NCBI GenBank assembly: GCA_030849045.1
Contig: JASAOL010000592.1
Span: 124,001-188,000 of the forward strand
From: Wallacemonas rigidus
Lineage: Eukaryota; Euglenozoa; Kinetoplastea; Trypanosomatida; Trypanosomatidae
Reading direction: 5' to 3'
DNA length: 64,000 bases
Shown here: piece by piece, positions 20,672 to 29,744 of the stretch
Numbering within the stretch: position 1 is the stretch's first letter
Layout: the number at the start of each line of letters is the position of its first letter
The notes under the pieces: model-generated
Databases searched by the model: none
Seen by the model: the letters and a program-made list of their open reading frames with translations, nothing else
What the model was told of the DNA's origin: nothing
Translations under genes and position numbers: made by a program

Positions 20672-21193
20672 TGATAGCAGCTGTGTATTTACCTGTGATC
20701 GAGCATGCGTCGAGGAGTGGCGCGTGTCCACTGCCACAGCATACTACAACAACAAACAAAAAAAAAAAGGATCGAATGAACCATGCGAAGAAGGAGTGTT
20801 CTCTCTCTCCCTACCCGTCCCCTTTGACATCACAAGGGCCTCTCACCCTCTTGTGCAGCACAGAGAGATTCGAGTGTCCTTGTTGGTCTGCATCGCTCGC
20901 TAGTGGCCCATTTCGTCACTTGCAGCGCGGGGTCTCTCTTTATTTGATTTGATTTTTTTTCTTTTATCGCGCCTTTTGTGTGATCTTGTTCGTCCCTTCT
21001 CGGCCTTCATTTCTTCTACTCCTCTGTCGGATGTCTTGTGGTGACTCTCTCTCTCTCTGTCTTCTGTTGTTGTTCCTCTCGTGCCATTGAAAAGCAGTGG
21101 ATTCTGAGTTGTTCCTCCTCTGCGCATCTCAATTAGGTTTTTTTTAATTCTTAATTTCGTTGGTGTTGCTGTTCTCAAGGGATCCTTCTCCAA
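20672..21193 (+). other. Intergenic region before the C2CD5-like gene
   Basis: No gene is seen. The gap holds an A-run near 20758-20768, CT repeats at about 21045-21060, and a T-rich tract 21137-21176 ending in AG at 21178-21179. This is 14 nt before the ATG at 21194 and is the likely spliced-leader acceptor. Confidence 0.55.
21178..21179 (+). promoter_or_regulatory. Putative spliced-leader acceptor AG for the C2CD5-like gene
   Basis: It follows the tract GTTGCTGTTCTCAAG and leaves a very short 5' UTR before the ATG at 21194. Confidence 0.5.
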
Positions 21194-24100
21194 ATGGCGA
21201 CGTTAAAGATCACGGTGCACGAGGCCCGTGACCTCCCTGTGATGGATCGTGCCTCCGGACTGGCAGATCCGTACGCGGTGTTGCGACTGGACGACATGGA
21301 GCATACCACAGATATTGTGCGACGGACGTTGAATCCGGTGTGGAACCGCGATTACCGATTCGACGCACCCGATCTCTTCGTCCTTCAGGAGGATCCACTG
21401 GAGGTGCGTGTGTACGACCACGACATCATTAGCCGCGATGACCTCGTCGGCACGGTCTGGGTGGATTGCAACGTGTTTATTTACCGGCGCAACCCCGTCG
21501 TGACAGGCTGGTTTCCGCTATTGGACACCATTGAAGGGATGCGTGGTGAAATACGTCTCACTATTCGCGTGAAGTTTCACGGCGCCGACAACCCCATGCA
21601 GCCACAAATGCCAGAGCGCTTCGTTCGTCGCCTCGCGCCAGGTGATGGGCTTCGGAAGGGCACGAATCGCCACAATTCGGCGAGTCATGGGGCGGGTGAT
21701 CAAGGCGAAGGCGGCGACGACGACACCAACAAGAAAAAGAAGAAGCGCAGCCACAGCCACAGCCGCAGCCGCAGTGAAAACGCTCAGCAGAGCGCAGTGG
21801 CACGGCAGAAAGCGTCACAGAACCTGCTGAATGGCGCGCCTGCGTTGTACGCGAGCAGCGCAGTCCCAGCCCCCGCGACCGGCGTCACGAGTGCACAGGC
21901 GTCGTTCTTCTCGCACGTCCCGAGTGCCATGGACGTAGCTACCGTGCATCAGCGCCTCCAGCACCGATTGGGTAGTTCCGCACTGCTGTTCGACCCAAGC
22001 ATCAATAGCTACAACAACAACACGAGCGCCCTACTTGATGCATCACTGTCAGCATATCAGCGTCACAGCCACAGCTCAGTGGGTCATTCGGACGCTGGTG
22101 CGGTGAGTGGTGAAGGCGAGGATGGGTCCGTGCCGGCCATGACCCCGAATGCGACCTTTGTCTCTGCATCACCATCCCAATGTCCGCCACAACAGACGTC
22201 ACTGCTGCCTTTTTTCTGCGAATCGGACACCGCGCCGATCGCGACACTGCGCGCTCAGCAACCGAACTTGGCGGGTGAGGAGGAAAGCGTGCTGATGTTC
22301 AGCGTCTGGCGACTTGATCCTGCCATACTGCGCGTCGAGCGCGTCGCATCCATGGTCGAGGAGCTCATCGTCAAGGCTGATCCCGAGCACTCACGGCTGA
22401 CGAATCTACGCAGTAGCCGCTCCACCCACGAGGCGCGCGTCACGCAGCTCTTCAAGCTCAGCGGCAAAGTGCGCCGCCAGTTGTCGCGTAAAGTCGTCGA
22501 GCTTCAGTGCAACGCTGTGCTCGGGTACTCGGAGTCTTTTGACATCGAGGCGAGTAGTATCATTGTCCGCGCGTACGGTACACCCTGTGTTGTTTCCTCC
22601 GTGCGTTATGTAGAGGAGTTTGTGCCGCGACCACTTCTTCATGCCGCCAGCTCGCAGTTCAGTTTGTGGAACAGCTTCGCTGGGCCCACGGCGCTGTCTT
22701 CGCCGCCTACCTCACAGCCGCACCAAACACAACAAGAACAACAGATGTCGACGATGTACACGCCGTCCTCAGCATCCACACCTCCGCAACGACAAGATGC
22801 CGAGGGTGTCTCGCACAGTCGTAAAGGTAGCTACATCCGACCAGCAGCCGCTGACGCCTTGCCTTCGGAAGTCGGTGTCGACGCGCTGCTGCCTACAGAC
22901 CTTCTCGAGTTACCGCCCGCACAGGCAGCAGTTGGTACGCGCGTTCATGTGCGTGCGCATGACGAGGACGATGCACGGTACGGCGAAGCACGCGGAGATG
23001 AGGTGAGCAGCGTGGCCGCTGTCTCCTACGCACCGCTGAGCAGTCCGCGTGCGCCGACCGAAGTCCCCACCGACAGTCCTCTCCGAAGTCGCACCTCACC
23101 ACCGCTGTTGCTAGAGGCGCCGTCGCAGACCGAAGAGATCGGCACACAAACCTCCTCGGTTGCGGGCACCGGTCTGGACCAGTACGACGCCACGGGCGCC
23201 TCCATTCCTCGTGGTGTTCCCAACCATGCCGCGGTCGCGAAGACGCACACGATGACCGCCGCCAACACGCCGAACATGGCATCAGCGCGGCACCCGGATG
23301 CCGGCGTCAGCCCCTTACGTCTTCTGTCCCACGCCCACACACCGTCTTCCACCGCCAACGACAGTTTCGTGGACTCGATCAGTGGCCCGCCGCATCAAGG
23401 ACGCGCGCAGGGTCCTTTCGCTTGCGCGAGCAGCAGCGACACTCACAATGCCACCAGAAGCGACACTGGGCCCCCGTACAGTGCGCTGCCGGCGATGATG
23501 ACTGGCATCTCGCCCCCACTCGGGTCTCACTCGACTGCGCCGCCGACGACCACACACAGTGAAATAGACTACTCGGTGGCCGCCAACACGCTGGCAGCGG
23601 TCATGTCGGCATCGCAGGCCGGCACGCCACGTATGATCGGTCTCAGCGGAGGAGTCGGCGGAGGGAGCTCGAATGCCGTCGTGACGACGGCCAACACACA
23701 AGCGCCTCTTGCGCAGACATCGCCAGTACTCCCAGTGAGCGCGGCGGTCGCTGGTGTGTCATCCGCTGGTCCTTCAGGCGCGACGGCGTCTGCGCCTCTT
23801 GGTGGTGCCACTGTGACAGCGCTCCCAACAGCCGCGGTGGCGCCATCCCGCGCCGCGGTGCTCATCTTGACGGTGAAGGACTTACCGTCAGATGCGATTT
23901 TACATATTGGCGGCCACATTTGTTCTCGCTCCGTCAAGATCGTCGCCAAGTTGAAGTCTAAGCAGATCATTTCACAGGAGCGGGATGCGTGGTGGATGGA
24001 ACTGCGCGAGGAACTCCGCGCCAATGCGCGTTCTTTTCACTGCAACGCGATTCTCGGCTACGAAGAGGAGACGCAGTACCTAGAGGATGTCGTGCTGCTC

Positions 24101-27100
24101 TCCCTGTACGGCACCGCGGTGATGCTTGACCTCTCGCTGGTCTCACTCCGCGCCGGACCAGATGTCATTTATCGACGCGCGCGCGACAAGGTCGAATCGC
24201 GTCGTAGCTGCGCTATCCTCCATACCTACCACGGTTCCCAGCACCGCGCGGCGATGATGACGGACGTGGGTGAGATGCTTCATCACAGTACGTGCAATGT
24301 GTGCCACAATAAGGCTGTGCCTGATGTGCTGCTGGCGTCGTGTACGCTGCCGGTGGACTTGTCTTGCGAAGGGCCGCCGCGACTCGTGCACGTGACGGTC
24401 TCGCGGCAGAAGCACCACGATATCAAGGGTGCTGTGCTCGCCACGACGGTCTCGCAGGCACTGCCCTTCATCGAGTACTCGCTGCACAAGCAGCTACTCT
24501 TTCAGCTTCGCCTGATGGGTCTCAACGCGTGCTTCGGGATGCGGGTGTCGATCGTGCTTGGGCTCGGTGCGATCGTTGGCACCTTGATAGGGACGGGATG
24601 TCGACTGGTCGGTCTCCCAACGCCCATCTCGCCGCGGTTGGAGATACTCGACGCGGCCATCGCTCGCAATGAGACCGTGCTACGTCTCAAGGATGTGATC
24701 ATCAAACGCAGCCAAGCGAAAACCTGGCGTAAACGCCGCCATGCGAGGCGGCAGCACCGCGAGCAGCGCGATCGACGACATCGCTCAAGCGGCGGCGGTG
24801 GGGAAGACAACTCGGAAGGACACCGTTCGCGCTCATCATCCGCCTCAGACGCCGCGTCGTTGCGGAGCTCATCCGATGGTCGCCGCGTACTGCGCCAAGA
24901 TCCCATCGGACGCAGCGGTAAGAGTGGTGGTGTCAATAGCAGCAGTCGGCATCGCAGTCACGCTCAGGCTGCCGCAGACACTTCACGCGCCCGCGGCGCG
25001 CGCCACGGGAACCGACCACGTCATGCGCAGCAAGGGCACAACAACGGCACGGTGCATCACCGTGTGGGTGCGCCGGAGATGAGCCTCGATGCGAATATCT
25101 CCTCGCCACCATCTATCCTGTCATCTCGCTTGGCTTCGTCACGGGCGTCAGCGCGTTCATCGTCGCGTGGGTCTTCGAGGTCGAACTCGTGCAGCTCGCA
25201 GAGCTCGTCATCTTCGACGTCGAGTCGGGCTTCACGATCGACGACGGGGTCCTCGTCGGATGCCTCAAGCGACAGCAGCAGCACCACGTCGACACTGGGC
25301 ACTACCAGCAGTGGGCCCTCGTGGATGCGCTCGCTCACGGATTCGGACTCCAGCGATGATTTACCGTATCGACCGGTACAGGAAGCGGTGAACAGCCGCA
25401 TCGTGGACTACGTCGTCAAGGTCGACGATGAGGAGGAGGCGGATCTGATGCTTGGCATGGCTGACGAGACGACCTTTGAAGACAGCATTCTGCTCACCAT
25501 CCCGTACCTTGCGGACTCGGCGAGTATATTTGACTGGCAAGAGCGGATTTTGATGCATCGGCGATATTCGATCATCTCGGCCGCGCCGTCAGGGGCGGGT
25601 CTCCAAGGCGCCTCCTTCACCGCCCCTCTCATCATCACCGCCATGAACGATGAGAATGGATTTCGGCTTGGTGAGGGCGACAACGCAGGGGGTGGTCGCG
25701 GTGACGCCGGCGGCGGCGCAAGCCGACAAGCAGACGGTGGCGGCGGTGACTTCCCCTACGCGCGGTTCACCAATCGAGCTCGTTTTACGAATCGCGCGCT
25801 GAATGACTGCTGTGCCGATGCCAAGCGTGCCTTTGCTCAAACTGTGTGTCGACTCGCGATGCGGCACGATGCGCGACCTGAGCGACTTCGCGTGTTTGAC
25901 TTCGCCATTCACACCTTCTTCGAACCCCACTCGGGGGATTTACACATGCGTCTGGAAGGGACGCTTATGCTGAGCTCCGCCGCAGGCCGGCTACGACTCG
26001 TCAAGTTAGAGGACCGTGCGTTCCGCGTGTGTCTGCAAAGCGCGGCACTGACAGACCCGACCTTCTCAGACCGCGCGTCGAGTGTCATGGCGTCGCCCTT
26101 AATGGGCGGCCACGCGCCGATGGCCGGTACATGGGATTTGACCAGTCTGCCATCGCACAACAACAACAAGGTGTCCAGCTCGCTGCCGTCGACGACGACG
26201 CCGGTGCTGGTGCGTGCAGTGGTGGAGAGCGCCGCGGGAGGGTCAAACACGCCGCACTCGCATCCTGTTTCGGCTCCATCTTACTCCACCGGTCCAGGCA
26301 CATCTCGTCCGTACAGCGCCACAGCACAGCCGGCTCTTCAGAGCAACACCAACAACAGCATGAGCGACACGGCCTCATTCGCCCTACACGGCCTCTCACG
26401 CACATCGCACGAGTACTTAATCTACCACTTTTACCGACGACTCTTTGCGTCACGCATGGCGCCATTCTCGCTGCCGTACACGGTGGATCCACGGGCGGTG
26501 GCGCCACTGCGGGTGTGGGCGGGCGGCGGCGTAGCGGGAGCCGGTGATGACGCGTCCGATTGGGCAAGCATTCGACCGCGCGAAGAGGAGGATCGCCGCA
26601 CGTACACAGACTACCGCGACAACAAGAGTACGCGGAAGAACGCGGTGACGCGGCATGTGCAGTCTTTTCTGGCCGCCGCAAGTAACTCCCTGCGCAGCTT
26701 AGTGGACCGTACGAGTCGCAACTTCCGTCGTGGCGGGTCGTCGCGACGGCGGTTCGCGCGCGATGCCAGTGCCTCGGTCGCAGTCATGACCGCAGCGTCC
26801 AGCACGGTGTCTGCGATGGGCACGACCACAGGTCAGAGGACCAGCACGAGTGGTGATGTGCCCTCGCCGGCAGCAGCTTCGACGACGGCGATGCCTGATG
26901 GCGCTGAGCGACGTCTCTTCCTCGGTCCCTCGGGTGCCTGCAGCGGGACCACCTTGGCCGCGGCGACGGACACGAGTCTTCATCAGCCTGCGCGTCGACT
27001 TCCGCGCGAGTTCAGCACGCTCGAAGCGTGGCTCCCCCCTGTCATCATCACGCCAGTCGACTTTGTCGCCGGCCGTGCGATTGTGCGCTACCTTGGACGG

Positions 27101-27649
27101 CTCTCGCACCACTTTATTCGTGAACAGTACGACGCAGGTGCGGTGCCTGGTGCCAACACGATCTACTCGGCGGGCTGTTTCTCTCCCTCCAGCACGCAGA
27201 GTCCTCTCGGTGCTTTTTTTCAACGTACTGAGATGGAGATGCAGTGCTGCGTCGAATCGCTGGTGCGCTTGGCCGGCGGCAACGCGCTCCTCAAGCACCG
27301 CGTGACCGTTCACGAGGTCAGCGACTCGGACGGCTCCGGCAGTGCTTTTCTGTTCGCCACCGTCACGGGCGACATTGTGCAGGTGGCCGACCTCGCCACA
27401 CTACCGGCGGAGCAGTCGATCGCCTCTCTGTGGTCTAGTCCCCCACAGGTTCCCCCCACTGTCAACAGACGAGACTCGGGGAGTGTTGGGCTGTTCCGTG
27501 ACGGCGGCAGCGCACCATTGCCGAGGCGTGTGCCGGCGGCCGACGAAACCGGCAGTGAGGACGACGACGACGACGTGGAGGAAGAGAGTGAGGCGTCGAC
27601 ACTCTTGGACGACAGTGAATTTCTCGATCTTTTGACGCGTTTGGTTTAG
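21194..27649 (+). CDS. C2CD5/CDP138-like C2-domain protein, very large
   Basis: This 2151-residue protein opens with a C2 domain (1-135) containing LPVMDRASGLADPY, NPVWN and YDHD. The spacing is that of C2CD5 (CDP138), a Ca2+ and phospholipid-binding factor in animal GLUT4 vesicle fusion. Other C2CD5 blocks follow in order. At about 375-475 are VEELIVKADPE and a QCNAVLGY segment. At 886-1010 are AILGYEEETQYLE and LYGTAV. Near 1033 is CNVCHNKAVPDVL, and near 1105 RLMGLNACFGMRV. Near 2015-2060 is the last block, with GGNALLKHRV and TGDIVQV. Between them are long Ser/Arg/Gly-rich and acidic insertions, so it is about twice the human length (roughly 1000 residues). The Ca2+-binding aspartates of the C2 domain look present. 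There are no membrane segments; a peripheral membrane role is inferred. Confidence 0.85.
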   Translation: MATLKITVHEARDLPVMDRASGLADPYAVLRLDDMEHTTDIVRRTLNPVWNRDYRFDAPDLFVLQEDPLEVRVYDHDIISRDDLVGTVWVDCNVFIYRRNPVVTGWFPLLDTIEGMRGEIRLTIRVKFHGADNPMQPQMPERFVRRLAPGDGLRKGTNRHNSASHGAGDQGEGGDDDTNKKKKKRSHSHSRSRSENAQQSAVARQKASQNLLNGAPALYASSAVPAPATGVTSAQASFFSHVPSAMDVATVHQRLQHRLGSSALLFDPSINSYNNNTSALLDASLSAYQRHSHSSVGHSDAGAVSGEGEDGSVPAMTPNATFVSASPSQCPPQQTSLLPFFCESDTAPIATLRAQQPNLAGEEESVLMFSVWRLDPAILRVERVASMVEELIVKADPEHSRLTNLRSSRSTHEARVTQLFKLSGKVRRQLSRKVVELQCNAVLGYSESFDIEASSIIVRAYGTPCVVSSVRYVEEFVPRPLLHAASSQFSLWNSFAGPTALSSPPTSQPHQTQQEQQMSTMYTPSSASTPPQRQDAEGVSHSRKGSYIRPAAADALPSEVGVDALLPTDLLELPPAQAAVGTRVHVRAHDEDDARYGEARGDEVSSVAAVSYAPLSSPRAPTEVPTDSPLRSRTSPPLLLEAPSQTEEIGTQTSSVAGTGLDQYDATGASIPRGVPNHAAVAKTHTMTAANTPNMASARHPDAGVSPLRLLSHAHTPSSTANDSFVDSISGPPHQGRAQGPFACASSSDTHNATRSDTGPPYSALPAMMTGISPPLGSHSTAPPTTTHSEIDYSVAANTLAAVMSASQAGTPRMIGLSGGVGGGSSNAVVTTANTQAPLAQTSPVLPVSAAVAGVSSAGPSGATASAPLGGATVTALPTAAVAPSRAAVLILTVKDLPSDAILHIGGHICSRSVKIVAKLKSKQIISQERDAWWMELREELRANARSFHCNAILGYEEETQYLEDVVLLSLYGTAVMLDLSLVSLRAGPDVIYRRARDKVESRRSCAILHTYHGSQHRAAMMTDVGEMLHHSTCNVCHNKAVPDVLLASCTLPVDLSCEGPPRLVHVTVSRQKHHDIKGAVLATTVSQALPFIEYSLHKQLLFQLRLMGLNACFGMRVSIVLGLGAIVGTLIGTGCRLVGLPTPISPRLEILDAAIARNETVLRLKDVIIKRSQAKTWRKRRHARRQHREQRDRRHRSSGGGGEDNSEGHRSRSSSASDAASLRSSSDGRRVLRQDPIGRSGKSGGVNSSSRHRSHAQAAADTSRARGARHGNRPRHAQQGHNNGTVHHRVGAPEMSLDANISSPPSILSSRLASSRASARSSSRGSSRSNSCSSQSSSSSTSSRASRSTTGSSSDASSDSSSTTSTLGTTSSGPSWMRSLTDSDSSDDLPYRPVQEAVNSRIVDYVVKVDDEEEADLMLGMADETTFEDSILLTIPYLADSASIFDWQERILMHRRYSIISAAPSGAGLQGASFTAPLIITAMNDENGFRLGEGDNAGGGRGDAGGGASRQADGGGGDFPYARFTNRARFTNRALNDCCADAKRAFAQTVCRLAMRHDARPERLRVFDFAIHTFFEPHSGDLHMRLEGTLMLSSAAGRLRLVKLEDRAFRVCLQSAALTDPTFSDRASSVMASPLMGGHAPMAGTWDLTSLPSHNNNKVSSSLPSTTTPVLVRAVVESAAGGSNTPHSHPVSAPSYSTGPGTSRPYSATAQPALQSNTNNSMSDTASFALHGLSRTSHEYLIYHFYRRLFASRMAPFSLPYTVDPRAVAPLRVWAGGGVAGAGDDASDWASIRPREEEDRRTYTDYRDNKSTRKNAVTRHVQSFLAAASNSLRSLVDRTSRNFRRGGSSRRRFARDASASVAVMTAASSTVSAMGTTTGQRTSTSGDVPSPAAASTTAMPDGAERRLFLGPSGACSGTTLAAATDTSLHQPARRLPREFSTLEAWLPPVIITPVDFVAGRAIVRYLGRLSHHFIREQYDAGAVPGANTIYSAGCFSPSSTQSPLGAFFQRTEMEMQCCVESLVRLAGGNALLKHRVTVHEVSDSDGSGSAFLFATVTGDIVQVADLATLPAEQSIASLWSSPPQVPPTVNRRDSGSVGLFRDGGSAPLPRRVPAADETGSEDDDDDVEEESEASTLLDDSEFLDLLTRLV

Positions 27650-28139
27650 GCCGCGCGAACAAGCATGCTCAGACAACAACAAAAAAATAATCAGACGGAA
27701 CAATGCGGAATACAACGTGGTGCTTTTGTCACCTTTCGTGGTGACAGGCCAGCGAGGTCCCCCCCCCCCCCACACACACACACGACGAGCACACAAATGA
27801 GTGAACGAGCCGCCTTGTGTTGTGCAGACGTTGAGTGTGTTCGCCGCCTGTACAGACGCGTGCGTCGAGAGGTGCGTTTCGGCAAAAGGAGGGAACCGTG
27901 TCGGCATCTAGTGAGCAACACTAGTGACGCGCTTGGTGTGCATGTCATCAACAAAAGTTGAACAGCCACTCGGACAGACGTAATCCCTCTCTCTCTCCCA
28001 CACACACACACACACATACACACGCATACACAGACACGTACTGTACCAACCGAAAGCATAGAAGTTGTGGTGCACACTACTTATTTTATTTTATTTTTTT
28101 GTGTGTGTGTGCGAATAGAGTAGCGCATTTGAAATATAT
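27650..28139 (+). other. Intergenic region with C-run and (CA)n
   Basis: No gene is seen. A 7-bp hairpin (TGTCACC, 6-nt loop, GGTGACA) lies at 27727-27746, about 80 nt after the C2CD5-like stop. A run of 13 C at 27759-27771 runs into (AC)n, with more (AC)n at about 27998-28016. The tract TTATTTTATTTTATTTTTTT with the AG at 28117-28118 is the likely acceptor for the next gene. Confidence 0.55.
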
Positions 28140-29075
28140 ATGTTCCTTCAAGCACGTGCGATATCCGTGAGAAGTGTCGTGATCCGCACGCGCACGACCT
28201 CATCGATGACGCTGTGTGTGTCCCAAGCGCCGTATTTTTCCGCGAGCCGCCTCTCGAAAAACGTCGCGCACGGGCACGATCATCACAGTCGCGGAAGCGG
28301 CGACACGACGCACGACAAGAGTGGTGCTGGTGATGACGAATACACCTCCTCGTCCTCCACACATCGTGCAGCAGCGGACACGGGCTCACCTTTCGAGCAG
28401 TTCAACGCACAACGTCAGAAATTTTACTCGCACTCGTTTCACGAAAAGGGCAGCACGCACACGTCCTCGTCCTCATCCTCATCGACGTCGTCAAACAGCC
28501 ACTCCGGTCAAGATCAGGACGGTCAAGGTGACCACGCAGACACCGAGCGCGTCATGGGTCGCGGTTCCGCCACCGCGCAGGAGCGTCGCCATCTCTCGCG
28601 ACAGTGGGAGAACGCGTTCTTCGGTCGCGTCCACTTCGAAAGCGGCATGCATGATAGGTACGCCGCCGCGGTCGCCGCCGAGGAAGACGAAGCGGTTGGT
28701 GCCGGCGGCGGTGAGGCCTCACCACGCCCGAACGAGGCGGATATGAGCGCGAACGCACGCCAGTCGAATCGTGAGTTATTTCCCAACTGGCCCGAAGATG
28801 AAGAGGCCCCCCTCCTCGAGTTCAAGAAGCTGCCGCATGCGCTGCAGGCGCGGTACATTCTCAATCGACTCACCATGGGAGAGCGCCGTGTGCGCTACGC
28901 GGCCGACTACGGTAGCTTGTCGATGATGTACCAGCTGAACCTCGGCGAGCGCATGATCAACGAAGCTGAATCCTTGCTGATGGAGCTGGGCTGGATGAAT
29001 GACTCGCTGCGCGGCCAGATCGAAGCTGTCAAGGATGAAGCCTACAAGGTCAAGTACGACTACGATTTGGATTAG
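28140..29075 (+). CDS. Probable mitochondrial protein of unknown function
   Basis: This encodes 311 residues. The first 40 are rich in Arg, Ser and Thr with no acidic residues until about 45 (MFLQARAISVRSVVIRTRTT), as in a mitochondrial import presequence. The ATG at 28140 is the first after the putative acceptor, which supports this start; an internal Met at residue 23 is an alternative. Residues 45-125 are a His/Ser/Gly-rich low-complexity linker. The C-terminal half (about 150-311) looks folded, with FFGRVHFESGMHDRY, ELFPNWPEDEEAPLLEF, a helix LQARYILNRLTMGERRVRY, and a terminal helix ending YKVKYDYDLD. I do not recognise the fold. A kinetoplastid-specific mitochondrial complex subunit, for example ribosomal or respiratory, is possible, but I cannot choose. 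Confidence 0.7.
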   Translation: MFLQARAISVRSVVIRTRTTSSMTLCVSQAPYFSASRLSKNVAHGHDHHSRGSGDTTHDKSGAGDDEYTSSSSTHRAAADTGSPFEQFNAQRQKFYSHSFHEKGSTHTSSSSSSSTSSNSHSGQDQDGQGDHADTERVMGRGSATAQERRHLSRQWENAFFGRVHFESGMHDRYAAAVAAEEDEAVGAGGGEASPRPNEADMSANARQSNRELFPNWPEDEEAPLLEFKKLPHALQARYILNRLTMGERRVRYAADYGSLSMMYQLNLGERMINEAESLLMELGWMNDSLRGQIEAVKDEAYKVKYDYDLD

Positions 29076-29744
29076 CACACTGACACACGGAACGAGGGGA
29101 AAAAAGAAAAATAAATCAAAAGCGACAGGTGTCTGAATTTGCCGTCGTTTTTTCTTGGGTTTGTGTGTTTTCGCGGGTCACGCTGTCAGCCGGAAAAAAA
29201 AAACAGAAAACGGTCGAGTACGTCCAGAATCGCACATCTGACGCTACCCCACGGCGCACATAGTTTGTAGTAGTATTATTGTTAGTGCGGCTGTGCGTGC
29301 CTGTCCAAAGTACCCAAGTGATGATAGTCAAAGACCTACGCACAGAGGTGTTCCTGCACACACACACACACACACACACCTTAAATCACTCCTAACTACT
29401 GTTTCCTCTGTTCATCCTCGGCTGCCCCAACAGCTTGACGCACAAATAGTCTTTTCCGCACAACGCACAGGTCCTCATCACAAAAGCAACACATACACAC
29501 ATACACACACACACCACAGAAAAGGTTCGAAAGGCACGTGAAGCACCGTTTTAGTTCATAGTTCAGTTCAAGACTCTCAGCAGACGCCTTCTCTACTTCC
29601 ATCATTTTGTTTTTCGGACTCGCTGATCGCACACAGTTTTATTCCTTACCCTATTATTATTTTTTTCCCTTCGCTGTTGTGCATACACGCACCGAGACAG
29701 CGCGTAGACAAAACAAGCTCAAGCCCTCTCGTCACACACCAGTC
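29076..29744 (+). other. Intergenic region before the anoctamin gene
   Basis: No gene is supported. It has a long (CA)n run at about 29356-29379, another CA-rich stretch at 29490-29515, and a T-rich tract ending near 29680. The first AG after it, at 29695-29696, is the likely acceptor, and no ATG lies between it and 29745. Confidence 0.5.

Noticed and set aside
29520-29540. GGTTCGAAAGG, resembling a polymerase III B-box
   Set aside because: No pairing stem around it and no A-box at the right distance.
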